In this document: in pieces, positions 45,083-53,966 of the stretch
Layout: each line of letters begins with the position of its first letter
Numbering within the stretch: position 1 is the stretch's first letter
Assembly: GCF_900103505.1 (NCBI RefSeq)
Contig: NZ_FNIA01000011.1
Coordinates: forward strand, 1 to 64,000
Length of the DNA: 64,000 nt
Origin: Haloarchaeobius iranensis
GTDB taxonomy: Archaea; Halobacteriota; Halobacteria; Halobacteriales; Natrialbaceae
Direction of reading: 5' to 3'
Made by a program: the position numbers and the translations under genes
Notes under the pieces: model-generated
Seen by the model: only the letters and a program-made list of their open reading frames with translations
Databases searched by the model: none
What the model was told of the DNA's origin: nothing

Positions 45083-45490
45083 ATGGGTACTCGACTTCGA
45101 CGACTCGGCTGGGCGCTCCCGATCGGCATCGGTCCCGCCGTGGTCGGCGGCGCGACGCTCAGTCCCCCGGACCCGTTCACGAACATCGCCTACGTCGCTG
45201 CGGCCTTCGCCGTCACGCTCCTGCTCGGCTACCACGTTGCGGCCATCGAGACGCCGGCAGACGATGCGTCGCCGGACCCCGACCGCCTCTGGCTGTTCGC
45301 CGGCACCCTCCTCGTCTTCCTCATCGTCACCGGTGCGGTCTTCTCCCGCGTCGACACCGGGCTGCTCTGGGACCTGCCCAAGGGCCAGCAGCTCGCCGCC
45401 GTCGCCGGCATCGTCGGCGGCCTGTTCCTCCTCGCCGAGCTGGTCATCTACTACGGCCCCTTCGACCGGCTCTACGGGCTGTTCCGGTGA
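45083..45490 (+). CDS. Four-helix membrane protein, hypothetical
   Basis: A 135-residue protein with hydrophobic segments at about 10-28, 33-53, 70-88 and 102-124. A short Asp/Pro-rich loop (TPADDASPDPDR) separates the two halves. The box CCTTTTGTATC 27 bases before the ATG supports a leaderless start. It does not resemble a known transporter family. Confidence 0.75.
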   Translation: MGTRLRRLGWALPIGIGPAVVGGATLSPPDPFTNIAYVAAAFAVTLLLGYHVAAIETPADDASPDPDRLWLFAGTLLVFLIVTGAVFSRVDTGLLWDLPKGQQLAAVAGIVGGLFLLAELVIYYGPFDRLYGLFR

Positions 45491-45631
45491 CCAGCGGGAA
45501 CTCCGGGGGAAGTGGCGGCGTGGCAGTCGAGGGTGTCTCCGGGGGCAGCACCGGCCAGCGACCCTCGCGGTGCTCGGCGCAGCCGCCACGACTCCCGAGT
45601 AGCACCTTTTTTCTCCGCTGGTGACGTACGA

Positions 45632-45895
45632 ATGCCCAACATGGGACAGAGCATCTTCGGCCAGTTCTCGCTGCTGGTGACGCTCGCGTTCGCGCTGCCA
45701 GCGATGGCGGCGGGCGTCGACCTCTTCTTCGTCCAGGGGAACACGACCTGGGGCGCGGCGCTGATGGGCATCGGCGTCCTGATGGTACTGATGGAGAAGT
45801 ACGTCGACAACCCGTTCGACGCGGGCAGCATCGTCGGCGAGACGATGGTCGAGGCGGCGGTGAAGGAGCCGGACGAGGGCGAGGAGAACGAGTAG
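45632..45895 (+). CDS. Small two-helix membrane protein (DUF7533-like)
   Basis: An 87-residue protein with two hydrophobic segments (about 8-27 and 37-55), then EKYVDNPFDAG and an acidic tail ending EGEENE. A run CCTTTTTTCTCC about 26 bases before the ATG at 45632 is the likely promoter. It resembles, from memory, a conserved haloarchaeal small-protein family; function unknown. It converges on the M24 gene. Confidence 0.72.
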   Translation: MPNMGQSIFGQFSLLVTLAFALPAMAAGVDLFFVQGNTTWGAALMGIGVLMVLMEKYVDNPFDAGSIVGETMVEAAVKEPDEGEENE

Positions 45896-45912
45896 TCGGG
45901 GCGGTGCGGGAG

Positions 45913-47007
45913 TCAGGGCGAGAGCGAGCGCGGGAACGCACCGAGCGGCTCGCCGCCGTCTTCGGTGACGGCGACGAGGTCGGCGAGGCGGACGGTACCT
46001 TCTGTCGGGTTCGACACACGCACGTCGAGCGCGAGCACCGTGCCGACGGGAAGCTCGTCGCCGCCGTCGAGCGTGGGACGCTCGCGGCGGGCGAGGCCGA
46101 CGCCGTAGCCGCCCGACTCGGCCGAGGGGTCGAAGCCGTACGCGGTGACCTCCGCGTCGAGTTCGGTCTGGACGGCGTCGGCACCGTTCGGCGCGAGTTC
46201 GGGTATCGCGGCGTCGAGTGCGCCCTCGGCGGCGAGCTGTGCGCGGCGGGTCCAGCCGCCGTCGCCGTCGACGACGAACGTGCGGACGAGCCGGCCGTGG
46301 TAGCCGTCTGGTCCCTGTGGCGCGAGGTCGACGACGACCGTCTGGCCGGGCTCGATTGTCGTCTCGGAGCGAGGCGTGGCGGGCTCGCCGCCGACGCCGA
46401 TGGCGGTGTAGCCGGGAGCCATCCCCTCGGCGGCGATGGCGGCGTCGATCTCGCGGCGGAGCCGGAGCGCGGTCAGCGGTGCGTCCTCCCAGTCGAGCCG
46501 GCCCTCGTGGGCGTGGGACGCGTCGAGCACCGCGGCGGCGCGGCGCATCCCGGCGCAGGCGGCCGACTGTACCGTCGACTGGCGGAGGCGCTCCGCGTCG
46601 GTCTTCCCGACGCGTGCGTCGTCGACGACCGCCGTGGAGGCGACCGCGTACCCCGCCTCGTCGAGGTACAGCGCGGCGTCGTGCGGAATCGTCCGGGGCG
46701 TGAGGACGGTGCCGTCGAGTCCGAGGTCGTCGAGGACGGTCCCGACGCGCTCGCCGGTCGGAATCTCCCCGCCGGCTGGCAGCACGCTGTCGCCCGGGAA
46801 CGTCTCGCGGGCGGCGGCCGGGGCGTCGGCGGCGAGCAGCATGCTGGTGTCGGCGGTGACGACCACGCCGAGCTCGCCGTCGACGCGGCCGGCGCGGCCG
46901 AGGTACCGGAGCGTGGGATCGTCCTCGCGGCCGACGTGGACGAACGCGCACGCCTCGCGGTCGCGGAGCTCCTCGCGGACCTGCTCGAACGGAGCGGGAC
47001 GGCTCAT
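45913..47007 (-). CDS. M24 (Xaa-Pro peptidase) homologue lacking metal ligands
   Basis: A 364-residue protein with creatinase-like N-domain and pita-bread C-domain. Of the five metal ligands, only D227 (VVVDLAPQG) is kept. The second Asp position is in GYHGRLVRT, the His position is Y301 in GGYGVGLARRE, the EPG glutamate is D328 in ALDVRV, and the last Glu position is A342 in VRLADLV. The enzyme is therefore probably not a metalloprotease. It follows the helicase gene by 4 bases, indicating an operon. Confidence 0.85.
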   Translation of the reverse strand: MSRPAPFEQVREELRDREACAFVHVGREDDPTLRYLGRAGRVDGELGVVVTADTSMLLAADAPAAARETFPGDSVLPAGGEIPTGERVGTVLDDLGLDGTVLTPRTIPHDAALYLDEAGYAVASTAVVDDARVGKTDAERLRQSTVQSAACAGMRRAAAVLDASHAHEGRLDWEDAPLTALRLRREIDAAIAAEGMAPGYTAIGVGGEPATPRSETTIEPGQTVVVDLAPQGPDGYHGRLVRTFVVDGDGGWTRRAQLAAEGALDAAIPELAPNGADAVQTELDAEVTAYGFDPSAESGGYGVGLARRERPTLDGGDELPVGTVLALDVRVSNPTEGTVRLADLVAVTEDGGEPLGAFPRSLSP

Positions 47008-47011
47008 GTGG

Positions 47012-48853
47012 TCAGTCGGCGGCCTCGAGGGGTTCGCTCGCCAGCTCGGCGAGCTCGTCCGTGGTGGCCCCGGTGAGCTCGTTGTTCAGCAGTACGTCGA
47101 TGGGGAGCGTGGGTGCGCCGCTGACGAGGTTCTCGAGCAGGACCAGCCGTTCGCGGGCGCGGGACATCCCGACGTAGAACACGCGGCGCTCGTTGTCGGT
47201 CAGCACCGGCACCGGCGAGGTGGTCTTCGTGAACTCGAGGTCGTCGTCGAGGGCCTCTTCGTCGACGGTGGCGACCATCTGCTCGACGACCTTCTCGGTG
47301 AGGTCGGTGCCGACGAACACGTGGTCGGCCTCGCGACCCTTCGCGGAGTGGATGGTGCCGACACGGACGGCGTTGCGCTCCATGTCCCGGTACTCCTGGG
47401 TCGCGAAGTACGCCTTCATCGACTTGCGCTGGAAGGAGGTGACCTTCCGGACCATGTCCGACGCGGAGGCGGGGCCGGGCATGAACGGCACGAAGTCGGT
47501 GACGAGGCTCGGGTCCACGTCGAGCTCGGTGAGGTCCTCGACGCCCGCGTCCTCCTGCTCGGCGTCGATGGCGTCGAACAGGTCGTCGCGCTCGTTGGTC
47601 CCGAAGGCCGAGTCGGCGAGCATGTCGGCGAGGCGGCGGGCCTGCAGCCCGTTGACCGCTTCGTCCTCGTCGAGCGCCTCGACGGCGGTGACGTAGTCGT
47701 CGAGCCGGTCGGTCCACATGCGCTGGTCGGTGAGGGACTTGAACGGGATGCCCTCGCTGATGAACTCGTCGATGAACTGGAACATCTGGTAGCGCGCCCG
47801 GAACAGCACCATCACGGTGCCGTCGTCGCTCTGGACGGTGCGGCGGACGTTCCGGACCAGGTCGAGCATCGACGGGTTCTCGACGGCCTCGACGGCGCCG
47901 CCCTCCTTGCGCGGCTTGAGGTCCTTGTCCTGGCGCTTGTCGATGTGGCGGATCTCGCGGTTGACGACGTTCAGGATGCGCGAGGGCAGCCGGTAGGAGT
48001 TCGGCAGGATGACGTCCTCGTCGGGGTCGGCCTCGAGCAGCAGGTCGGGGTCCGCGCCCTGCCAGGCGTAGACGACCTGGTCGTCGTCACCGGCGATGAG
48101 CACGCTGTCCATGTGCGGCTTCCACTCCTCGTACACCTCGTGCTGGAGCGTGGTGATGTCCTGGAACTCGTCGATGACGAGGTGGTCGACGTTCGGCAGC
48201 AGCGAGCGCTGCTTGACGCGTTCGAGCATGTCGGCGAAGCCGGTGAGGTCGTGCTCGCCCTTGTAGTTCCGCCAGCCGCGGATGACATCGGGCACGTCGA
48301 TGCGGTCGTCGTCCGACGGCCACGTCGGCGTGTACTTGTTGCCGTCCTGCGCGTTCGGGTCGACCTCCGGCGGGAGGCGGACCTCCTCGACGTTCCACTG
48401 GAAGGGCACGTCGTACCAGTCGGCCACGTCGCGCTCGGTCCGCTGGAGCCACTGCGAGGTGGCGATTATCTTGTTCCCGATAGTCGTCGAGCGGGCGGTC
48501 CGGCGGCCCGCGCCGCCGTACTCGTCCTCGTACTCGATGCCGTACTCCTCGCAGAACTCCTCCTTGTCGGACTCGCTGACGACGTCGCCACGGGAGAGAT
48601 TGAGCAGTTCGTAGGCCTTCGCGTGCATCGTACAGACGTTGCCCTGGAGGGACCGGGGGTTGATGTCGAGGCGCTCGGCGAGGCGCTCGCGGACCTCGGC
48701 GGCGGCGGCGCGGGTGTAGGAGACGACGAGGATGTCGCGGTGGCTGACGTCCTCTCGTTCGAGCAGTTCCTCGACTCGGTCGAGGAGGGCCGTCGTCTTC
48801 CCACTCCCCGGCCCACCGAACAGGCGGGTGAGTTTCGTGTCGGCGTCGCTCAT
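47012..48853 (-). CDS. UvrD/Rep-family DNA helicase
   Basis: A 613-residue superfamily 1A helicase. Walker A GGPGSGKT at 13-20, VVSYTRAAAAEVRERL (motif Ia), VIDEFQDI (motif II), AGDDDQVVYAWQGADP (motif III), GTIHSAKGREADHVFV (motif V) and YVGMSRARERLVLLEN (motif VI) are all present. The size is smaller than bacterial UvrD and typical of the haloarchaeal family. It should unwind DNA 3' to 5' in repair. The leaderless start at 48853 is supported by a box at 48877-48887. Confidence 0.93.
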   Translation of the reverse strand: MSDADTKLTRLFGGPGSGKTTALLDRVEELLEREDVSHRDILVVSYTRAAAAEVRERLAERLDINPRSLQGNVCTMHAKAYELLNLSRGDVVSESDKEEFCEEYGIEYEDEYGGAGRRTARSTTIGNKIIATSQWLQRTERDVADWYDVPFQWNVEEVRLPPEVDPNAQDGNKYTPTWPSDDDRIDVPDVIRGWRNYKGEHDLTGFADMLERVKQRSLLPNVDHLVIDEFQDITTLQHEVYEEWKPHMDSVLIAGDDDQVVYAWQGADPDLLLEADPDEDVILPNSYRLPSRILNVVNREIRHIDKRQDKDLKPRKEGGAVEAVENPSMLDLVRNVRRTVQSDDGTVMVLFRARYQMFQFIDEFISEGIPFKSLTDQRMWTDRLDDYVTAVEALDEDEAVNGLQARRLADMLADSAFGTNERDDLFDAIDAEQEDAGVEDLTELDVDPSLVTDFVPFMPGPASASDMVRKVTSFQRKSMKAYFATQEYRDMERNAVRVGTIHSAKGREADHVFVGTDLTEKVVEQMVATVDEEALDDDLEFTKTTSPVPVLTDNERRVFYVGMSRARERLVLLENLVSGAPTLPIDVLLNNELTGATTDELAELASEPLEAAD

Positions 48854-48970
48854 TGCACATATACTGGAGGCCGATACGTATAAGAGCCGTGGGTTCGGGC
48901 GACGCACAGAATCGGACGCCGGCGACCTGGTGTGGCCCCACTGCGGGGAGACGAACGACTGCGAGGAAAT

Positions 48971-49129
48971 CTAGTTGTTCCGTGGGGATCTCGCCTCTCG
49001 GACGTCACTGCCGTCGCGGATCTTGTCCTTGCAGTTCGGGCAGACGCGCGGATCGTCGATCTCCCGCGGTGTGAACACTCGCGCGTACGCCTCGGTAACG
49101 AAGGACCCGCAGTTCTGACATTCCGGCAT
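48971..49129 (-). CDS. Small zinc-ribbon protein (DUF7563-like)
   Basis: A 52-residue protein starting MPECQNCGSFVTEAYARVF. The two CxxC pairs (CQNC at 4-7 and CPNC at 30-33) form one zinc ribbon, followed by a basic tail DKIRDGSDVREARSP. It closely resembles a widespread haloarchaeal small-protein family known for this CQNCGSFVT start. The box TATTAAAC about 40 bases upstream and GGAG near the ATG fit expression. The role is unknown. Confidence 0.82.
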   Translation of the reverse strand: MPECQNCGSFVTEAYARVFTPREIDDPRVCPNCKDKIRDGSDVREARSPRNN

Positions 49130-49281
49130 TTGAATCTCCAAGATTGTCTGATGGAATTATGTTTAATAACGTTACCGCCAAGCCGCCCGTGTTGCCGCGT
49201 CTCACGCAACTGACAACACACCGCACGCGACGGGTCGGTCGGCGGTTCGCCGCTGACGAGAGAATCGACGCGTACCGGCGG

Positions 49282-49467
49282 TTACGCCGGGGACGGGTCC
49301 CAGCCGCAGACCGAGCAGTCGTCGGCTGATTCGTCGTGCAGCGCCATGCAGTCGGGACACTGTAGCTTGTTGTAGTTCCGCTCCCACCCTACTCGCTCTG
49401 TTTCGTGACCGCGGTCCGAGAGGAATTCGTCGAACACATCGTCACCGGAGTCGGGTGCGGACGCCAT
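49282..49467 (-). CDS. HVO_0416-like small zinc-finger protein
   Basis: A 61-residue protein: an acidic N-terminal helix (DDVFDEFLSDRGHETER), then the zinc finger LQCPDCMALHDESADDCSVC (CxxC...CxxC). It matches, from memory, the haloarchaeal HVO_0416 zinc-finger family. The ATG at 49467 is preferred because a box GAATTTAACC lies about 26 bases upstream. It is divergent from ubaA. A regulatory or protein-binding role is likely but unproven. Confidence 0.8.
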   Translation of the reverse strand: MASAPDSGDDVFDEFLSDRGHETERVGWERNYNKLQCPDCMALHDESADDCSVCGWDPSPA

Positions 49468-49605
49468 GTGCCATGGTACATCACACCAGGTTAAATTCGT
49501 TGTGGTACGACATACTTTGACAACCGCTGGCGTCGGGGTCGGCTGGCGACCACCGCCGCCCGGCCGAGCGTGAGAGTTTTTCACTGCCGGCCCGAACCAC
49601 CCTTC

Positions 49606-50418
49606 ATGACCGACCTCTCGCTCTCGCCGACCCAGCTGGACCGCTACTCCCGGCACGTCATCATGGACGAGGTCGGTCCCGACGGGCAGGCGAACCTGCT
49701 CGACGCCTCGGTGTGCTGTGTCGGTGCCGGCGGGCTCGGTTCGCCCGTGCTCGCGTACCTCGCCGCCGCCGGCGTCGGGCGGGTCGGCATCGTCGACGAC
49801 GACACGGTCGAGCGGTCGAACCTCCAGCGGCAGGTCGTCCACGGCGACGCCGACGTCGGCCGCCCGAAGGTCGACAGCGCCGCCGAGTTCGTCACCGGGC
49901 TGAACCCGGACGTCACGGTCGACCGCCACGAGCTCCGGCTCGACGCCGACACCGTCACCGACCTCGTCGCCGACTACGACCTCGTCGTCGACGGCTCGGA
50001 CAACTTCCCGACACGGTACGTCGTCAACGACGCCTGCGTCATCGACGGGACCCCGTTCGTCCACGGCGCAATCTACCGGTTCGAGGGCCAGGCGACGACG
50101 TACCTCCCCGGCGGCCCCTGCTACCGCTGCGTCTTCCCCGAGGCACCCGAACCCGGCACGGTGCCGGACTGTGCCACGACCGGCGTCCTGGGCGTGCTCC
50201 CGGGCGTCGTCGGCGGCATCATGGCCACCGAGGCCGTCAAGCACTTCGTGCCGGTCGGCGACCCGCTCGACGACCGGATGCTCGTCTACGACGCCGCCGA
50301 CATGACCACCGACGAGGTGCCCGTCGCGAAGAACCCCGACTGCCCGGTCTGCGGCGACCAGCCGACCGTGCGGTCGCTGGACGACGTGTCCTACTCGGGG
50401 ACCTGCGCGGTGGAGTAG
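49606..50418 (+). CDS. ubaA: E1-like ubiquitin-like-protein activating enzyme (UbaA/MoeB/ThiF)
   Basis: A 270-residue enzyme. The ATP-binding GAGGLGSP is at about 40-47, the substrate segment SNLQRQVVHG follows, the catalytic cysteine is C189 in PDCATTGVLG, and two CxxC pairs (CYRC and CPVCG) bind zinc. In haloarchaea UbaA activates SAMP proteins for protein conjugation and for sulfur transfer to tRNA and molybdopterin. The start at 49606 begins the homology; the box GTTTTTCAC about 26 bases upstream supports it. It has no rhodanese domain. Confidence 0.92.
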   Translation: MTDLSLSPTQLDRYSRHVIMDEVGPDGQANLLDASVCCVGAGGLGSPVLAYLAAAGVGRVGIVDDDTVERSNLQRQVVHGDADVGRPKVDSAAEFVTGLNPDVTVDRHELRLDADTVTDLVADYDLVVDGSDNFPTRYVVNDACVIDGTPFVHGAIYRFEGQATTYLPGGPCYRCVFPEAPEPGTVPDCATTGVLGVLPGVVGGIMATEAVKHFVPVGDPLDDRMLVYDAADMTTDEVPVAKNPDCPVCGDQPTVRSLDDVSYSGTCAVE

Positions 50419-50431
50419 CGCCGACGCGTCG

Positions 50432-51670
50432 TCAGTCCCGCAACGCGACCACCTTGCTCCCAGCAGCGATGTACAGCGTCCCGTCCGCGACGGCGATTTC
50501 CGGGTCTGACGGGCCGAGGTCGCGTCGCCAAAGCTCGTCTCCCGACTGGGCGTCGAGCGCGACGAGCGGGGCGCCGGATGCCCGGAACGGTCCGGTGTAG
50601 ACGGTGCCGTCGGCGACGACCGGCGTACGGAGGCCCGCCGCGGGGTCGAACCGCCACCGTACCTCGCCGTCGTGGCCGACCGCGGCGAGCAGGCCCTCTC
50701 TCCCGATGTTACTCGCCCGAACCCCCGAAGTGGCGACGTAGACGGTGCCGTCGGCGACCGCCGGGGTCTGTGGCGTCCGCTGGAACGGGACGGTCGCGAC
50801 CTCGGCCCCGTCGCTCGCGCCGTACACCGAGAGCCGGCCCCGTGGCTCCGAGTCGGACGGCGAGAGCGTGTTTGTCCCCCGGTAGACGAGCCCGTCGGCG
50901 ACCGCGGGCGCGCCGTAGGTCTCGTAGCCGTCGTAGTCGGCCGTCCAGCGCTCGTCGAGCCCCCCGTCGTCGACGTCGCAGGCCCGGAACGTCGAGCGCC
51001 CGCCGTACAGCGACCCGCCGGCGGTCGTGGTCGCGTAGAGGGCGTCGTCGCTCCGTTCGACGATTTCGCCGGTGTCGGCGTGCAGGCGTACTGGCCCGTC
51101 CGAAGGGAAGACGAAAACCCAGCCCTCGCGTTCGACGAGGAAGGACGCCCAGACGCCGCTGTCGGACAGGTCGGTCGACCACTGTTCCTCCCCGTCGGCG
51201 GTCAACGCTGTGAGCCGATCGTCGCTTCCGGCGTAGAGTCGTCCGGCGACGTACTGGAGCCGCCCGGCGTCACCGGGCATCGACGCTCGCCACTGCTCGT
51301 CGCCCGTCTCGGTATCGAGTGCGAGCACGACGCCGTCGATATCGTTCCAGACGAACACCAGCCCGTCGGCGACGACCATCGAGGCGACGGGGCCGCCGGC
51401 GTCGACCTCCCAGTCGACGGTCGGCTCGCTCCGTGGCGGCGACGCGAACGGGTTGTGGTGGGTCCGGGCGTAGCCGTAGTACTCGGTCGGCCAGTCCCCC
51501 GGTGTGGGTCTCCAGTCGGCCGGGACGCGGCGCTCGGGCGGCTCGACGCCGTCGTCGAGCAGGCCGTCGACGGTCGAACAGCCGGCGAGTGCCGCGACGC
51601 CGGCAGCGGACGCCGAGGCGAGGAGGGCGCGCCGGCCGACGCTGGCGGTGGAGGGCGAGTCGGGCGACAT
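50432..51670 (-). CDS. PQQ-repeat (BamB-like) lipoprotein
   Basis: Encodes 412 residues. The N-terminus has twin arginines (13-14) and a lipobox ALAGC (C31), so it should be exported and anchored. The mature protein is a beta-propeller of repeats such as VVLALDTETGDEQWRASM, LTALTADGEEQWSTDL and LVALDAQSGDELWRRDL. Such propellers act as binding scaffolds or quinoprotein folds; no catalytic role is evident. The start is fixed by the box near 51691-51700. It is divergent from mutL. Confidence 0.85.
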   Translation of the reverse strand: MSPDSPSTASVGRRALLASASAAGVAALAGCSTVDGLLDDGVEPPERRVPADWRPTPGDWPTEYYGYARTHHNPFASPPRSEPTVDWEVDAGGPVASMVVADGLVFVWNDIDGVVLALDTETGDEQWRASMPGDAGRLQYVAGRLYAGSDDRLTALTADGEEQWSTDLSDSGVWASFLVEREGWVFVFPSDGPVRLHADTGEIVERSDDALYATTTAGGSLYGGRSTFRACDVDDGGLDERWTADYDGYETYGAPAVADGLVYRGTNTLSPSDSEPRGRLSVYGASDGAEVATVPFQRTPQTPAVADGTVYVATSGVRASNIGREGLLAAVGHDGEVRWRFDPAAGLRTPVVADGTVYTGPFRASGAPLVALDAQSGDELWRRDLGPSDPEIAVADGTLYIAAGSKVVALRD

Positions 51671-51750
51671 ACGCGCCGGTTCCGTAGCCGCCGGTAAGTG
51701 TCTTCCCCCGGACCACAGCACGTATTGCGATAGCAGCCGACCCGACGCAC

Positions 51751-53964
51751 ATGCCCGATACGGACATCCGGAGGCTCGACCAGGCGACGGTCGAGCGCAT
51801 CGCCGCCGGCGAGGTCGTCGAGCGCCCGGCGTCGGTGGTGAAGGAGCTCGTCGAGAACAGCCTCGACGCCGACGCGACCCGGGTCGACGTGGCCGTGGAG
51901 AACGGCGGCGTCGACGGCGTGACGGTCGCGGACGACGGCGTCGGGATGACCGAGGCGGACGTGCGCGCCGCCGTCCAGGAGCACACGACGAGCAAGATAC
52001 GCGACATCGACGACCTCGAAGGCGGCGTCGGCACGCTCGGCTTCCGGGGGGAGGCGCTGCACACCATCGGGGCGGTCTCCAGAACCACCATCCGGACCAA
52101 GCCACGGGACCCCGATGATGGCCCCGCCGAGGGCACCGAACTCGTCTACGAGGGCGGCGAGGTCCAGTCGGTCGAGCCCGTGGGGCGACCGGCGGGGACG
52201 ACCATCGAGGTCGGGGAGCTGTTCTTCAACACGCCAGCCCGGAAGAAGTACCTCAAGACCCGGGCCACGGAGTTCAGCCACGTCAACCGCGTGGTGACCC
52301 GCTACGCGCTGGCGAACCCAGACGTGGCGGTCTCGCTCTCCCACGACGACCGGGAGGTGTTCGCGACGACCGGCCAGGGCGACCTGCGCTCGGCGGTCCT
52401 CAGCGTCTACGGGAGGGAGGTCGCCCAGGCGATGGAGTCCGTCGAGGCTCGGGAGCTCGACGACGGGCCGCTCGACGCCGTCGCCGGACTGGTCTCACAC
52501 CCCGAGACGACCCGGAGCACCCGCGAGTACGTCTCGACGTTCGTCAACGGCCGCTACGTCAGCTCGAAGCTGGTCCGGGACGCGGTGCTGTCGGCCTACG
52601 ACGGCCAGCTGGCGAGCGACCGCTACCCGTTCGTCGTGCTGGAGCTCTCGGTCGACCCCGGGCAGGTCGACGTGAACGTCCACCCGCGCAAGATGGAGGT
52701 GCGGTTCTCCGACGAGGCGGGGGTCCGTCGGCAGGTCCACGACGCCGTCGAGGACGCGCTGCTCGACGCCGGTCTCCTGCGGTCGTCGGCCCCCCGCGGG
52801 AAGTCGAAGGCGGCCGAGGCGGACGTGCGGCCGGAGCCTGCGGCGGGACAGACAGACGACGCCGGGACGACGGGCTCGGAGACCGCCGAGGCGGCCGCGA
52901 GCGCCGGGGACACCGCGGCTCGTGACACCCGGAATCCCACGCGGTCGCCGGCTGACGGGTCGTCGGCGCCCGACGAGCCGGCGTCACCGTCGACCGCGGA
53001 TAGCGAGGCGTCGACGTCGGCGGACGACGACGGGTCTGCGACGGCGGCCGCCGACACCGAGGCACCCTCGACGGCCGGGTCGAGCGCGGCCGAGCCGTCA
53101 CCCTCGACCGACGAGGGCGACGCGTCGTCGACGGCCGGGTCGTCGGACTGGGGCACCACCGAGCGACGGGAGCGCCCCACCGACCTCGGCGAGTTCGGGC
53201 CGGGGGACTCGCGGGCCTCGGGCGGCTGGCCGGACCCGCCGTCGTCGAGCGACCACGCGGGGCCGGCGACGGCTGCCGGCGGTGACGACCGCAAGTTCGG
53301 CGGCGAGCGCACCCAGGCCACGCTCACCGGGGATGACGCCACCGAGACGACGGACTACGACGCGCTCCCCCGCCTGGAGGTGCTGGGGCAGTACCGCGAC
53401 ACGTACTTCGTCGCCTCGTCGCCGGACGGGCTGGTGCTCGTCGACCAGCACGCCGCCGACGAGCGCGTCAACTACGAGCGGCTCCGCGCGCGGTTCGAGG
53501 AGGGCGCGACCGCCCAGGCGCTCGCCGAGCCGGTCGAACTGGAGCTCACGGCGGGCGAGGCGGCCGCGTTCCCGGACTACCGCGAGGCGCTCTCGGCGCT
53601 CGGCTTCCGGGCGGAGCGCACGGGCGACCGGACGGTCGCCGTGACGGCCGTCCCCGCGGTGTTCCGGAAGACGCTCGACCCCGCGGACCTCCGGGACGTG
53701 CTCGCCGGCTTCGTCGCCGAGGGGGCCGACGGGGAGGGGACCGTCGACGAGCTGGCGGACGAGTTCGTCGCCGACCTCGCGTGCTACCCCTCCATCACGG
53801 GCAACACCTCGCTCACCGAGGGCTCCGTGGTCGACCTGCTCGCCGCGCTCGACGACTGCGAGAACCCGTGGGCCTGCCCGCACGGCCGCCCGACGCTCGT
53901 CTCGTTCCCCGCCGACGAGATCGAGGCGCGCTTCGAACGGGACTACCCGGGGCACGGGGGGTAG
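51751..53964 (+). CDS. mutL: DNA mismatch repair protein MutL
   Basis: Encodes 737 residues. The GHKL ATPase core shows VKELVENSLDADATRVDV, DDGVGM and GFRGEALHTIG within the first 110 residues. A low-complexity acidic linker covers about 345-520. The C-terminal domain has the endonuclease motif DQHAADERVNYE (about 565-576) and CPHGRPTLVSF, so this MutL should nick DNA. No mutS gene is near, although the two are often adjacent in other haloarchaea. It lies 2 bases before rtcA. Confidence 0.93.
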   Translation: MPDTDIRRLDQATVERIAAGEVVERPASVVKELVENSLDADATRVDVAVENGGVDGVTVADDGVGMTEADVRAAVQEHTTSKIRDIDDLEGGVGTLGFRGEALHTIGAVSRTTIRTKPRDPDDGPAEGTELVYEGGEVQSVEPVGRPAGTTIEVGELFFNTPARKKYLKTRATEFSHVNRVVTRYALANPDVAVSLSHDDREVFATTGQGDLRSAVLSVYGREVAQAMESVEARELDDGPLDAVAGLVSHPETTRSTREYVSTFVNGRYVSSKLVRDAVLSAYDGQLASDRYPFVVLELSVDPGQVDVNVHPRKMEVRFSDEAGVRRQVHDAVEDALLDAGLLRSSAPRGKSKAAEADVRPEPAAGQTDDAGTTGSETAEAAASAGDTAARDTRNPTRSPADGSSAPDEPASPSTADSEASTSADDDGSATAAADTEAPSTAGSSAAEPSPSTDEGDASSTAGSSDWGTTERRERPTDLGEFGPGDSRASGGWPDPPSSSDHAGPATAAGGDDRKFGGERTQATLTGDDATETTDYDALPRLEVLGQYRDTYFVASSPDGLVLVDQHAADERVNYERLRARFEEGATAQALAEPVELELTAGEAAAFPDYREALSALGFRAERTGDRTVAVTAVPAVFRKTLDPADLRDVLAGFVAEGADGEGTVDELADEFVADLACYPSITGNTSLTEGSVVDLLAALDDCENPWACPHGRPTLVSFPADEIEARFERDYPGHGG

Positions 53965-53966
53965 CG

